Of a stretch of DNA of 48,074 bases, positions 27,396-37,678 are shown piece after piece. The position numbers and the translations under genes were made by a program. Within the stretch, counting starts at the first letter, position 1; every line of letters begins with the position of its first letter. A model generated the notes under the pieces. The model was not told the origin of the DNA and made no database searches. It was given only the letters and a program-made list of their open reading frames with translations. Source of the stretch: Pseudooceanicola lipolyticus (lineage in GTDB: Bacteria; Pseudomonadota; Alphaproteobacteria; Rhodobacterales; Rhodobacteraceae); contig NZ_PGTB01000015.1 in assembly GCF_002786325.1 (NCBI RefSeq), positions 1 to 48,074 on the forward strand. The letters run 5' to 3'.

Positions 27396-27403
27396 TCGCA
27401 CGC

Positions 27404-27441
27404 CGCCGCGCGCGGCGCCCGGTCAGGCCTTATGCGGCCTG
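27404..27441. terminator. GC-rich dyads between convergent sugar transferase 2 and SDR genes
   Basis: A 14-base perfect palindrome CGCCGCGCGCGGCG (27404-27417) is followed by CAGGCC/GGCCTG (27424-27429, 27436-27441) overlapping the SDR stop. Location suggests termination; no clear T-run. Confidence 0.4.
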
Positions 27442-28458
27442 TCTGGCAGGTGGGGGCAGATCGCCGCTGGCCCGATAGGCGGCGATGATATCGACGATTT
27501 CGCCGGCAAAATCGGTTCGCGGTTCGTAGCCCAGCAACTTGCGAGCCTTTGAAATGTCGAAGGCGCGGTTTTTCAGAAAGAACGACACCCGGCGCGGGAA
27601 CAGCGGCGGTTCGATGCCAAAGGGCTTGCACACCGCCTCGGTCACATGCGCCAGCGCCATGATCGGCCCCACGGGCAAATGCAGCTTGGGTTCGGGCACC
27701 TCCAAGGCCTTGGCGATCTGGTGCACGTCCTGTTTCAGCGTGCTGTATTCCTTGCCCGCGATCAGGAACGCTTCGGCATTCAGCTCGTCCTTGAGCATCC
27801 CCAGTTCGAAGGCGCGTGCCAGGTCGCGAACGTCCAGCCAATGCGTCAGGGCCTCGCCCTTGCCGATATAGAAGAACTTGCCGTTGGCGACCATCTTGAA
27901 CAGTTTCAGGATGCGCGTATCGCCCGGCCCGTAGATCATTGCCGGGCGGATGATCACGCCACGGATCTTTTCCTGTTCGAAACAGGACATGACGATCTTT
28001 TCGCCCTCCAGCTTCGACACCTGATAGGCATCGCTGGGATTGAAGGGCGCGGTCTCGTCCGCGGGCGGGTTGGCAATATGGCTGTGCACGCCATTGGTCG
28101 AACAATGGACAAAGCGTTTCACCCCGGCGGCAATCGCCGCGTCCAGGATGTTGCGGACGCCCTGCACGTTGACTTCGTCAAAGGCGCTGTCAGGCACGCC
28201 GGCGGTGCGGAACAGCGCCGCGATATGATAGATGCCATGCACGCCCGCCACCGCCGCGTTCAGCGTGTCGGGTTTCTGCAGGTCGGCGATCACCACCTCT
28301 TCGACCAGATCGCGCAGCGGTTCGGCCTGTTCCGGCTTGCGCACCATGATGCGCAGGCGCTGGCCCTGGGCCGCAAGGTGGCGCACCAGGTGCGACCCGA
28401 CAAAACCGGCCGCCCCGGTCACAAGATAAAGGGGGCTGGCGCCCGTGGCCTCGGTCAT
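27430..28458 (-). CDS. NAD-dependent epimerase/dehydratase family protein (extended SDR)
   Basis: 342 residues. The Rossmann motif is GAAGFVG (15-21), the serine/threonine pair S120-T121 lies in HCSTNGVHS, and the catalytic pair is Y145-K149 (YQVSK). FIRPAMIYGPGD-like sequence (IRPAMIYGPGD) follows. The C-terminal half has SDR-a substrate-binding helices. It likely modifies a nucleotide sugar or a lipid-linked sugar for the glycan made by this operon, but dihydroflavonol-reductase-like members of the family act on other substrates, so the reaction is not fixed. It is the last gene of the minus-strand operon, 18 bases after the degenerate GT2. Confidence 0.85.
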   Translation of the reverse strand: MTEATGASPLYLVTGAAGFVGSHLVRHLAAQGQRLRIMVRKPEQAEPLRDLVEEVVIADLQKPDTLNAAVAGVHGIYHIAALFRTAGVPDSAFDEVNVQGVRNILDAAIAAGVKRFVHCSTNGVHSHIANPPADETAPFNPSDAYQVSKLEGEKIVMSCFEQEKIRGVIIRPAMIYGPGDTRILKLFKMVANGKFFYIGKGEALTHWLDVRDLARAFELGMLKDELNAEAFLIAGKEYSTLKQDVHQIAKALEVPEPKLHLPVGPIMALAHVTEAVCKPFGIEPPLFPRRVSFFLKNRAFDISKARKLLGYEPRTDFAGEIVDIIAAYRASGDLPPPARQAA

Positions 28459-28476
28459 TCTGCGATGCCTGCCTTC

Positions 28477-29490
28477 TCAATCGTCATCCGTCTGCGGGAT
28501 CTCGCGCGCGGTCTTGCCGTCGCCCTTGATGATCTTGCTGACCTTGTACTGCTTGATCTGGCGGCTGTTGGAGAAAATGATGATTTCGCCCACCAGGCCC
28601 AGTGCGATGATCTGCACGCCCAGCACGATCATCAGCACGCTGAAGATCAGCGCCGGACGGTCGGCAAGCGGCACATCCAGGAACAGGCGTCCGAACAGCA
28701 ACGCCGCGGTATAGATCGCGCCGATGAGGAAGATCGGCAGGCCGATCGAACCGAAAAAGCGCAGCGGGCGATACAGGAACTTCAGCACCACGAACAGCGT
28801 CACCGCGTCGAACAATGCCCGCAGGTGGCCCATCGGCTTGAACACGAATTTCGGCGCCTCAACCTCGCCGGAATAGGCTTTGACCTGCGATTCCGTCACC
28901 CGATACCCGCGCGAGGCGGCGATCACCGGGATAAAGTGCTGGCGCACCCCAAAGCCGCCGATTTCTTCCAGAACATCCCGGCGGCACAGGCGGACGCGGC
29001 AGAACACGTCCGAAACGGTATGGCCGAAGAACAGGCGGAACGATCGCTGCATCAGCGCCTGGCGGGTGCCGCCGATCGGCTGGTTGTCGCGGGCGCAGAC
29101 CACCATGTCCTGCCCGTCGATCGCGTCGAACAGCTTGTTCAACTCTTCCGGCGCCAGTTCCGGCCATTCCGGCAGGGTCAGGACCAGATCGCCCTTGGCC
29201 CGCTTGTAGGCGGTGGCCAATTCGCCATCTTCGCCACTCCATGGGCGGCGTTCGAATACCGTCAGCTCCGGCCAATCGGCGGTCAGCTTGGACAAGCCGG
29301 CCAGCGCCTCGGTGGCATCCGGGTTGGTCATGCACAGAATTTCATAGGACAGGTCGAGCCCGTCCAGCACGACGCGATAGGTCTTGATCGCCTCGGCCGC
29401 CTTGGGATTGCGCGATACGGCGACAACAACCGACAGCTTCATCGCCGCTTCGGTATCGCCCTTGATGGGGTGCACATTTGTGGCCTGCAT
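28477..29490 (-). CDS. GT2-like membrane protein lacking the catalytic motifs (GtrB/DPM1-like, probably inactive)
   Basis: 337 residues with the layout of DPM1/GtrB polyprenyl-phosphate glycosyltransferases: an N-terminal GT-A domain (KLSVVVAVSRN onwards) and two C-terminal transmembrane helices, ending in LGLVGEIIIFSNSRQ like the GtrB tail. However the nucleotide motif DDGS is replaced by MTNPD (54-58), and the metal-binding DxD position reads LPEWPE (106-111). Both are intact in the adjacent GT2, so this protein is likely a non-catalytic partner or has another chemistry. AAGGA precedes the ATG at 29490; a second ATG at 29442 is possible. It lies 12 bases after the active GT2. Confidence 0.8.
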   Translation of the reverse strand: MQATNVHPIKGDTEAAMKLSVVVAVSRNPKAAEAIKTYRVVLDGLDLSYEILCMTNPDATEALAGLSKLTADWPELTVFERRPWSGEDGELATAYKRAKGDLVLTLPEWPELAPEELNKLFDAIDGQDMVVCARDNQPIGGTRQALMQRSFRLFFGHTVSDVFCRVRLCRRDVLEEIGGFGVRQHFIPVIAASRGYRVTESQVKAYSGEVEAPKFVFKPMGHLRALFDAVTLFVVLKFLYRPLRFFGSIGLPIFLIGAIYTAALLFGRLFLDVPLADRPALIFSVLMIVLGVQIIALGLVGEIIIFSNSRQIKQYKVSKIIKGDGKTAREIPQTDDD

Positions 29491-29502
29491 CGAAAAAATT
29501 CC

Positions 29503-30432
<930 letters not shown>

Positions 30433-30590
30433 GAATACAGTCCTTTCGCCTCGTCCGGGCGCCACCCTTGACGACTTTCTTGATGCTGCGTCGCCGCGAT
30501 GATGATCAAGAGAATTCGCCTTAAACGGTCATAGACCCCAATTTATGTCCAACTTTAGTGCCCAATACGGCCCGGGCACAGCCAATTGTT

Positions 30591-31781
30591 TCAAGTTGCA
30601 CCCGCGGCAGACGCCCGGCGCCGCAACCGCGGGATAATCTCGTTCTCCAGAAATCCGGTCAGCTTGCGCCGATAGGCCGCCGGGCTGAATTCGGCCCGCA
30701 CCCGTTCGGCCGCCTGCCGTGCCAGCCGGTCGCGCAGGTCCGGATCGGCCAGCAGCGCGCTGATGCCCCGGGCCATATCCTCGGCGGTGGGGTCGACCAG
30801 CATGGCGATATCGTCGTCCAGCACCTGGGTATGGGTCGGCAGTCGCGTCGCCAGCAGCGGGCGGCCACTGTCGAGGTAGGAATAGACCTTCATCGGCGTG
30901 TTGCGCCCCTGGGTACGGGGCGAGGCAACGATGGTGGCCTGCGCCATGTACCGCGCGATTTCCTCCACCGGGCGCGGCCCGGTAAAGGTGATCTTGTCCC
31001 CGGCGCCGGTACGGTCGGCAAGCGCGCGATGAGTCTCGATGGTGTCCGGCGTGCCGCCGATCACCACCAGATGCGCCTCGGTGCCGTCGGCCACCGCCTT
31101 GGCAAACCCTTCGATCAGCAGGCCGACCCCCTGATAGCCTTCCAGATTGCCGATATACATCAGCACCGGTGATTCATAGGACCAGCCTTCGGGCGGCGCG
31201 GTTTCGGCGTCGAACTCGACCAGGCTGACATCTTCCAACGTCTGCACCGGCAGGGTCGGGGCATAATCGCGCACGATATCGCCCAGCGCCTGACAGCAGG
31301 GGATCGCACCGATGCTGCCGCGCACAGCCGTCCGTTCGGCCGCGGTCAGCGCCGTGTTCAGCCAGGACGGCAGGCCGAACTTGTCGTTGATCTGTTCGGG
31401 GATCGAACTGTCGATGTCATAGATATAGGGCACCCGGAAGAACGGCTTCAGCACCAGCGTCATGAACGCCGCCTCTTCCACCGCGATCACCAGATCATAG
31501 CGATGGCGCAGCAGCCGCCAGGCCAGCATCGGGAACATCGCCGCATCGACCAGAAGCTTTTTCAGCGAGAACCCGGGCGGCATGCCCTTGGTGCCGGGAA
31601 CGCGCGGCGCGCGGATCACCTGCACATTGGGCAGGTCCACGTCCTCGCCCTCGGGGAAGACGATGGCATCACAGCGATGCCCGGCCTCGCCCAGCGATTG
31701 CAACAGCATACGCACTGCAATCGGGGTTCCGCGCTGGATGAAGAACGGTTGTGGGGCAACAACCAGTATCTTCAGACTCAT
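30591..31781 (-). CDS. Family 4 glycosyltransferase (GT-B)
   Basis: 396 residues with a GT-B layout: an N-terminal acceptor domain starting LKILVVAPQPFFIQRGTPIA and a C-terminal nucleotide-sugar domain with LMYIGNLEGYQGV, a GxxP turn in TFTGPRPVEEIARYM, and PRTQGRNTPMKVYSYLDSG in the place of the E-x7-E motif. The first glutamate of that motif is not obvious, a variation seen in some GT4 groups. It is cytoplasmic and membrane-peripheral by expectation and adds an internal sugar to the lipid-linked unit. Its start overlaps the preceding methyltransferase stop by four bases (ATGA). Confidence 0.88.
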   Translation of the reverse strand: MSLKILVVAPQPFFIQRGTPIAVRMLLQSLGEAGHRCDAIVFPEGEDVDLPNVQVIRAPRVPGTKGMPPGFSLKKLLVDAAMFPMLAWRLLRHRYDLVIAVEEAAFMTLVLKPFFRVPYIYDIDSSIPEQINDKFGLPSWLNTALTAAERTAVRGSIGAIPCCQALGDIVRDYAPTLPVQTLEDVSLVEFDAETAPPEGWSYESPVLMYIGNLEGYQGVGLLIEGFAKAVADGTEAHLVVIGGTPDTIETHRALADRTGAGDKITFTGPRPVEEIARYMAQATIVASPRTQGRNTPMKVYSYLDSGRPLLATRLPTHTQVLDDDIAMLVDPTAEDMARGISALLADPDLRDRLARQAAERVRAEFSPAAYRRKLTGFLENEIIPRLRRRASAAGAT

Positions 31782-32536
31782 TTGGGTAACCTCTGGGCTC
31801 GAATAATCACCGGATTACCCATGCGCGACGCAAACGGCGAAAATATGGCCTCACTGGCACGCGAGATTGGCACGTTCTTGATAAAACGGTGAAACGCCAT
31901 CGGCACCACGAACTGGCCGACATGGGCATCCGGGTCGAAGCCATTGTCGCGAAAGGCGGTGGTGACCGCCTTATGCGGCAGCCGCGTATAGGTGCGCGTG
32001 TCGGTCTCGATCGCCTTCTTCAGCCCGAAGAGAAGCGGATACAACCGGTGAATGCCGCTGACCAACGGGAAATCGACGATCACCGCCTTGCGGGCCACCC
32101 GGCAGGCCGAGGCCAGGAAAAGCTCCCAATCGGCGACATGCGCCATCATCCGCATCGCGATCACGATATCATAGCTATGGTCGGGTTGTTCCAGCTGCTC
32201 GACGCTGCCCAACACGTAGGGAGCGGTGCCGCCGCTGACCCGGTTCAGCCGTGCGGCGGCCTCTTCGCAACTGACCAGGGCAGTCACCTCGCGGCCCTGC
32301 GCCATCAGATGCGGCGTAACCTGCGCATGGCCGCCGCCGACATCCAGAATGGTGCCGCCCCCGACATCACGCAGCAGGTCGTCAATGGCCTGTGTCTGCA
32401 CCGACAACATCCATTCACCCGCGGTGCCGGCGAATCGCTTGGCATAATCCTCGGTCGAGGACACGATATCGGGGGATGTGGAAACGGACACGGGCTGCAG
32501 GTCGGACTGGGGCGTTTCTCGATACAATTCACTCAC
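31778..32536 (-). CDS. Class I SAM-dependent methyltransferase
   Basis: About 252 residues. The SAM-binding motif I is ILDVGGGHAQVTP, the acidic loop and motif II follow as YDIVIAMRMMAHV, and VIVDFPLVSG is motif III. The last 100 residues carry a longer region typical of small-molecule or sugar methyltransferases. It probably methylates a sugar or lipid carrier in the operon. No ATG start exists for this frame: GTG at 32536 or 32539 is my choice, TTG at 32578 and GTGs at 32491 and 32464 are alternatives. It is the first gene of the minus-strand glycosylation operon, divergent from the GT-C gene. Confidence 0.8.
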   Translation of the reverse strand: MSELYRETPQSDLQPVSVSTSPDIVSSTEDYAKRFAGTAGEWMLSVQTQAIDDLLRDVGGGTILDVGGGHAQVTPHLMAQGREVTALVSCEEAAARLNRVSGGTAPYVLGSVEQLEQPDHSYDIVIAMRMMAHVADWELFLASACRVARKAVIVDFPLVSGIHRLYPLLFGLKKAIETDTRTYTRLPHKAVTTAFRDNGFDPDAHVGQFVVPMAFHRFIKNVPISRASEAIFSPFASRMGNPVIIRAQRLPK

Positions 32537-32831
32537 CACATACAAGACAACAGAAACACATTCGCGACGCCCCGCCAATTATGCCGGATGCTTGTTTTCC
32601 GGGCAGGATATCACGCTAAAAAACGGCTTCGGGCTATCCCGGTTGGCCCTTAAAATCAATAAAAAAGGTTTTTTGCGCCCAGACGATTGCCTATGCCGGA
32701 ACTCGAACATTCAATATCCAAGCCAGGTGCGTGCCGTCGCGGCAATTCTGCCCGATTCTGCAGCGTCACCAGGTCCGGGGCAGCCGCCAGGGACCGAGGC
32801 TATTTGAGTTATAAGTGCCGGGTCTGAGCAC
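32537..32831. promoter_or_regulatory. Divergent promoter region with an A6-GG-T6 element
   Basis: About 295 bases between the methyltransferase and GT-C genes. The middle (32650-32675) is AT-rich and contains AAAAAAGGTTTTTT (32661-32674), a likely intrinsically bent or nucleoid-protein site. No gene is credible here. Confidence 0.45.
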
Positions 32832-34418
32832 ATGAGCGAATTGCAGATGCAACAAAGCGCGCGGGCGGTCTCGCATCGGGCGTTGGTGATTTTGACCGGA
32901 CTGCTGATTGCGCTTGTCGCGCTGCTGTTCCGCACCCAGTCGCTGAACGGGATCGAACGCTTTGACGAGTTCTATCACCTGCTGGCGGCGCAGGGCTGGC
33001 TCGACACCGGCGCTCCGACCATCCTCGACGGGCAATATACCCGGACCCAGCTGTTTACCGGCGCGGTGAAAGAACTGTTCCGGCTGACCGGCAGTGAAAC
33101 GGTTGCCACCGGGCGGATGCTGGCGGTGGCGGCGGGCGCGCTGCTGCCCCCGGTTCTGTTCTTTTGGGTTCGCGCCCGCGCCGGTTGGCTGGCCGGGTTG
33201 GTCGTGGCGGCGCTGGCCATCCTGTGGCCGCATGGCATCGAAGAGGCGCAGACGCTGCGGTTTTACACCTGGCATGTGCTGTTCGTCACGGTGGGTGCGC
33301 TGGCGATTTTCGAGATGGTCGAAGGGCGCGCGGGCTGGGGCGGCCTGGCGCTGTTGGCCTTCCTCGCGGCGATCTATCTGCAGATCACCTCGGTTATCGC
33401 GTTTGCCGGCGTCCTCCTGTGGCTCTGCCTGGCCCATGTCCTGCCGTGGATGTGGCAGCACCGGATGCGCTGGCGGCTGATCGGCGGCACGCTTGTTGCC
33501 GCCGCCGCCGCCGGTGCCGCCGCCTGGGCAGCCGGTATTCTTGAGGCCCTGTGGGCGCAGTACCGCTGGGTGCCGGGCTGGGGCGAGTTGAACCAGAACA
33601 ACGTGACCTTCTACCACAAGCTGCTGCGTGACTATTACCCGATGCTGTGGGGGCTGTTCCCGTTTGCGGCGATCTTCGCCTTCGTGTTCCGGCCGCGGCT
33701 GGCCTCGTATGCGGCGGTGCTCTTCATCGTCATCCTGGTCGGCCAGAGTTTTGGCGGCATGAAGGCGGCGCGCTATTTGTCCTATGCGATGCCGTTCTTC
33801 TTTATCGTGTGGGCACTGGCGCTGGCCGGGCTGGCCCGGGCCCTGCGCGGGCCGGTTCTGGCCGGGCTGCGGCCGCTGGATCCCACCGGGCACGGCTGGC
33901 TCGCCGGGGTGGCGGTGGCGGTGGCGGCGCTGTTCGCGCTGTCGGTCAACCCGTTCTTCGAACGCTCGGTCGATACGCTGCGCGGCAAGCCGTTCCTGTC
34001 CTGGCCGGTGATCGACTGGTATCCGCTGCATGATGTGGTCGGCGACTGGGCCGAGGCGCCCTATCGCGTCACCACGCATGAATTGCACACGATCGCGGCG
34101 CTGGGCGATTTTGACGCCCTGTTCAGCGCTGGCCGGTTGACCGAATTGCCGCCTTTCACCGAATTTGTCACCGACCCGCGCACCGGGCGGCCGGTCTTTG
34201 GCCAGCCCGGCAGCTTTGCCGCCATCCTGCGCTGCCATCCCGAGGGCCTGTTCGTGACCGAAACCCGCGAATGGGACAAAGACCTGAAAACCGCGCTGAT
34301 GCCGGTCTTCGACGCCTCCGGCCGGCGGATCGCGATCCGCGACAAGGACGGGCTGCTGGCACTGCACTGGAGCGGCGCAGGTGTTTCCGAAGCCGCTTGC
34401 GCCGCCCTGCCGGGTTGA
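32832..34418 (+). CDS. GT-C-fold membrane glycosyltransferase (ArnT/PMT-like)
   Basis: 528 residues with roughly nine to eleven hydrophobic helices in the first 375 residues and a soluble C-terminal domain of about 150 residues. The first periplasmic loop carries the acidic pair D45-E46 in IERFDEFYHL, as required in PMT/ArnT-type enzymes, which move a sugar from a polyprenyl-phosphate donor on the periplasmic face. The DPM1-like GT2 on the opposite strand could provide that donor. It is followed after 15 bases by the HxH hydrolase-like gene and is probably the first gene of that operon. The acceptor is unknown. Confidence 0.82.
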   Translation: MSELQMQQSARAVSHRALVILTGLLIALVALLFRTQSLNGIERFDEFYHLLAAQGWLDTGAPTILDGQYTRTQLFTGAVKELFRLTGSETVATGRMLAVAAGALLPPVLFFWVRARAGWLAGLVVAALAILWPHGIEEAQTLRFYTWHVLFVTVGALAIFEMVEGRAGWGGLALLAFLAAIYLQITSVIAFAGVLLWLCLAHVLPWMWQHRMRWRLIGGTLVAAAAAGAAAWAAGILEALWAQYRWVPGWGELNQNNVTFYHKLLRDYYPMLWGLFPFAAIFAFVFRPRLASYAAVLFIVILVGQSFGGMKAARYLSYAMPFFFIVWALALAGLARALRGPVLAGLRPLDPTGHGWLAGVAVAVAALFALSVNPFFERSVDTLRGKPFLSWPVIDWYPLHDVVGDWAEAPYRVTTHELHTIAALGDFDALFSAGRLTELPPFTEFVTDPRTGRPVFGQPGSFAAILRCHPEGLFVTETREWDKDLKTALMPVFDASGRRIAIRDKDGLLALHWSGAGVSEAACAALPG

Positions 34419-34433
34419 GGACAACAAGACCGA

Positions 34434-35213
34434 ATGACAAACGAAACGACACATAAGCTGGTGGTGGACGGCCATGTCCACCTTTACCCCTGTTTCGACA
34501 CCGCGCGGTTCCTGACCGCGGCCCAGACAAACCTGGCCGTTGCGGCGCACCGCTATGGCGCCGGCGCCGGCGCGCTGCTGTTCACCGAAACCGCCCGCGA
34601 CAACGCCTTCGACGCGTTGAAAGAGGGCTCATTGCTGCCCCCCGGCTGGCAGGCAGACGGCGCTGCGGACGATCCGGCGCTCTTGCTGCGCTCGGAGCAG
34701 GGCGGCCTGCCGCTGATCATCGTGGCGGGACGGCAAATTCAGACCCGCGAACGGATCGAAGTGCTGGCCTTGGCCAGCGATGCGCCGGTCCCGGCCGATG
34801 GCACTGCACTGGCCGAGGTGCTGGCCGCGCTGGCCGCCGATGGCGTGCCCGCGGTCCTGCCCTGGGGTGTTGGAAAATGGATGGGGGACCGCGGCCGCGT
34901 CGTCACCCAGACCTTCGCGCAGACCCCCGGTCTGCTGGCCGGGGACAATGCCGGGCGCCCGGTGGGTTGGCCCGCGCCGGCGCTGTTTGCGGGTCACCCG
35001 GTTATCCCCGGCACCGATCCGCTGCCCTATTCCGGGGCCGAAACCAATGTCGGGCGCTACGGCTTCGTTCTGGAGGCGCCGGTGGCGCTGTCGCGTCCCG
35101 GGGCGGCAATCCGGGCCTGGCTGGCCGGCCTCACCGCATCGCCGCCCAGCTTTGGCCGCCGCGCCGGCCCGACCGGCTTTGCCGTCGGACAGGCGCGGAT
35201 GCGGATGGGCTGA
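34434..35213 (+). CDS. Uncharacterised HxH protein resembling metal-dependent hydrolases (amidohydrolase/PHP-like)
   Basis: 259 residues. The start VVDGHVHLYPCFD contains H14 and H16 as in the first metal-binding motif of amidohydrolase and PHP proteins. Further patterns are LPWGVGKWMGDRGRVV (about 142-157), LLAGDNAGRPVGWP (about 167-180) and GTDPLPYSGAE (about 194-204), the aspartate of the last being a possible metal ligand. I recognise no named family. No signal peptide is visible, so it is cytoplasmic. It sits between a GT-C enzyme (15 bases) and a GlpD-like flavoenzyme (6 bases), which makes a joint pathway likely. The reaction is not assignable. Confidence 0.75.
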   Translation: MTNETTHKLVVDGHVHLYPCFDTARFLTAAQTNLAVAAHRYGAGAGALLFTETARDNAFDALKEGSLLPPGWQADGAADDPALLLRSEQGGLPLIIVAGRQIQTRERIEVLALASDAPVPADGTALAEVLAALAADGVPAVLPWGVGKWMGDRGRVVTQTFAQTPGLLAGDNAGRPVGWPAPALFAGHPVIPGTDPLPYSGAETNVGRYGFVLEAPVALSRPGAAIRAWLAGLTASPPSFGRRAGPTGFAVGQARMRMG

Positions 35214-35219
35214 GAACCG

Positions 35220-36815
35220 ATGCAGCGCGCCTCCCTCGATACCCTGACTCAAACCTCCTATGACGTCCTAGTTGTCGGCGGCGGCATTTATGGCGTCATG
35301 GCGGCGCGCGAGGCGGCGGGGCGGGGATTGCGGGTCGCGCTGATCGACAAGGGCGATTTCGGATCGGGCATCTCGCATAATTCGATGAAGGTGATGCATG
35401 GCGGCATCCGCTATGTGCAGCATCTCGATTTCTCGCGGCTGCGCGATTCCGCGCGCGAGCGCAGCTTTTGGCACAGCTGCGCGGCAGACCACATCCGGGC
35501 GCTGCCCTTCCTGATCCCGATGTTCGGCTATGGCATCCGGGGGCCGCTGGCCTTCGGCGCCGCGGCGCAGCTGTATAACCTGCTGTCGCGTGACCTGCGC
35601 CGGTCGGACTACCCGGCCGCCCGCGCCATCGGCCCCGCGGCCGCCCGTGCGCAACTGGGCGATTACGCCCCGCCCGGGCTGACCGGCGGCGGGTTGTGGA
35701 GCGATGGGCAGATCCGCGATGCCAACCGCCTGATGCTGGCCTGCCTGGCGGCCGCGGACGCTGGCGGCGCGGATCTTGCCAATTATGTCGAGGCGGTTGC
35801 GTTCACCACCGATAACGGGCGCGTCACCGGCGCGCGGGTGAAAGACCATGTCACCGGCGCCGCGGGCGATATCCGCGCCACCGTCACGCTTTCGTGCACC
35901 GGGACCGCGGCGGCGCGGCTGGCCCGGCAGGCGGCGCCGCAGATCCCGCAGGACCGGTTCCCGCAATTTGCCCGCGCGATGAATATCGTGGTGCGCCGCG
36001 CGCCGCCCAAGATCGGGCTGGGCGTGGTCAGCACCAGCCGCTCGGACGCGGTGGTCGACCGGGGCGGACGGATGTATTTCCTGACCCCCTGGCAGGGCCA
36101 GACCATCATCGGCACCTACGAAGCGCCCCATGACGGCAGCGAAAGCTGGAGTCCAACCTCCGAAGACATCGCCGCCTTCGTGGCCGAGATCAATACCGCC
36201 TGCCCCAAGATGGCGCTGACCACCGACGAGGTGATCCATTGCTATGGCGGGCTGATCCCGGCCGATGTCGACGATGCCGCCGGGCCGAAACGGCAGACGC
36301 GGGGCACGCTGCTGGACCATTCCGCCACCGACGGGCTGGATGGGCTGATCAGTTCGGTCGGGATCAAGTACACCACCGCCCGGCTGATCGCCGCGCGCAG
36401 CATCGACTTGGCGCTGGCGCAGCTGCCGGGCCGGGTGCCACGCCCGTTCGACAGCCTGCAGACCGCGCTGCCCGTTGTCGGCGACCCCAGCTTTGACCCT
36501 GATGATTCGGCGGCGCTGCAGGCTCGGGTCCACGCGGCGGTGACCCACGAATTTGCCGTGACGCTTGAGGATGTGGTGCTGCGCCGCAGCCGCCTGGCCG
36601 AAACCGGCGGGTTGGCGGGCGGCAAGGGGCTTGCCCGGCTGCAAGCGATTGCAACCGTGATGGCGGGCGAATTGGGCTGGAACGCCGAGCGCCAGGCGGA
36701 CGAGGTCGCCCGGACGGCGCGAAGGTGCGGCATGGAGTCCGCAGCCACCGGGCCGGAATGCCGGGGTGACACCGCAAAAAGCTTGCCAGAACAAGCCGGG
36801 TCATGTTCCGATTAA
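35220..36815 (+). CDS. GlpD-like FAD-dependent oxidoreductase
   Basis: 531 residues. The FAD-binding motif is VVGGGIYGVMAAREAA near residue 17, and the glycerol-3-phosphate dehydrogenase signature continues with SMKVMHGGIRYVQ and ARERSFW. GxKYTTAR-like sequence (VGIKYTTARLIA) closes the DAO fold, and the C-terminal DAO_C helical domain (LEDVVLRRSRLAETG) is present. It is therefore a relative of aerobic glycerol-3-phosphate dehydrogenase, but its placement six bases after an HxH protein inside a glycan locus, with no glp genes, suggests a different polyol-phosphate or sugar substrate. A true GlpD cannot be excluded. Confidence 0.82.
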   Translation: MQRASLDTLTQTSYDVLVVGGGIYGVMAAREAAGRGLRVALIDKGDFGSGISHNSMKVMHGGIRYVQHLDFSRLRDSARERSFWHSCAADHIRALPFLIPMFGYGIRGPLAFGAAAQLYNLLSRDLRRSDYPAARAIGPAAARAQLGDYAPPGLTGGGLWSDGQIRDANRLMLACLAAADAGGADLANYVEAVAFTTDNGRVTGARVKDHVTGAAGDIRATVTLSCTGTAAARLARQAAPQIPQDRFPQFARAMNIVVRRAPPKIGLGVVSTSRSDAVVDRGGRMYFLTPWQGQTIIGTYEAPHDGSESWSPTSEDIAAFVAEINTACPKMALTTDEVIHCYGGLIPADVDDAAGPKRQTRGTLLDHSATDGLDGLISSVGIKYTTARLIAARSIDLALAQLPGRVPRPFDSLQTALPVVGDPSFDPDDSAALQARVHAAVTHEFAVTLEDVVLRRSRLAETGGLAGGKGLARLQAIATVMAGELGWNAERQADEVARTARRCGMESAATGPECRGDTAKSLPEQAGSCSD

Positions 36816-36883
36816 GGTTAGCGTTCTGTGGGTTAGGCGAACGCGGTGTGTAAGTGACGATTGTTCAGGAGTAACGATATACC

Positions 36884-37678
36884 ATGGCTGATATCCAGTA
36901 TAATGCGCTTGCCGAGTCGCCTGACGCAGATGGGGAGAGCGCATCGCCCAACAAGGATCACGTGATCAAGGCGCTGTCCGAACCCGGTTCGGCGCTGGAG
37001 AAATACAGCACCTTCTTTGTCGGCCGACCCGGCTGGAGGCCCTTCCTGCGCTATGAGCTCGCCATGTTGCTGGCACAGAACACTGCCGGCGCGCTGGGCT
37101 TTCAACTGCGCAAGATGCTGTTCCCCGGGTTGTTCGGCGGGGTTGGCGGCGGGGTGAATTTCGGGCGCAACATCTCGCTGCGCTGTCCCAGCCGGATGAC
37201 GCTGGGCGATCATGTCACCATCGACGACAACTGCGGCCTGGACGCGCGCGGCGGCAAATCGGCCGCTGATTTCACCATCGGCGACCGCACGCTGATCGCG
37301 CGCGACACGGTATTGGCGGTCAAACAGAATTTCCTGCGGATCGGCAAGGATTGCTCGATCGGCAGCCAGTGTTTCCTTGGCGCGGTATCGGGCATTGAGA
37401 TCGGCGATCATGCGATCATTGCGGGCCAATGTTATATTGGCGGCGGACGCTACAAAACCAAGCTGGGCGCCGGGCCGATGGTCGAGCAGGGGCTTGAATC
37501 CAAGGGCCCCATCCTCATCGGCTCGGATGTCTGGATCGGTGCCGGGGTGCAGGTGCTGGATGGTGTCCGCATCGGCAATGGCGCCATCGTCGGCGCCGGT
37601 GCGGTGGTCACCAAGGACGTGCCGGACAATGCCATCGTCGGCGGTACACCGGCCAAGGTCATCGCGATGCGCAGCTAG
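36884..37678 (+). CDS. Hexapeptide-repeat (left-handed beta-helix) acyltransferase
   Basis: 264 residues. After an N-terminal helical part of about 85 residues come two blocks of hexapeptide repeats: FGRNISLRCPSRMTLGDHV and on, then IGKDCSIGSQCFLG, and the terminal IGSDVWIGAGVQVLDGVRIG with GGTPAKVIA, as in LacA/CysE-type acetyltransferases. It likely O- or N-acetylates a sugar of the polymer or its precursor. Cytoplasmic, trimeric by family knowledge. It follows the GlpD-like gene after 68 bases, with AGGAG upstream of the ATG at a long distance. Confidence 0.87.
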   Translation: MADIQYNALAESPDADGESASPNKDHVIKALSEPGSALEKYSTFFVGRPGWRPFLRYELAMLLAQNTAGALGFQLRKMLFPGLFGGVGGGVNFGRNISLRCPSRMTLGDHVTIDDNCGLDARGGKSAADFTIGDRTLIARDTVLAVKQNFLRIGKDCSIGSQCFLGAVSGIEIGDHAIIAGQCYIGGGRYKTKLGAGPMVEQGLESKGPILIGSDVWIGAGVQVLDGVRIGNGAIVGAGAVVTKDVPDNAIVGGTPAKVIAMRS

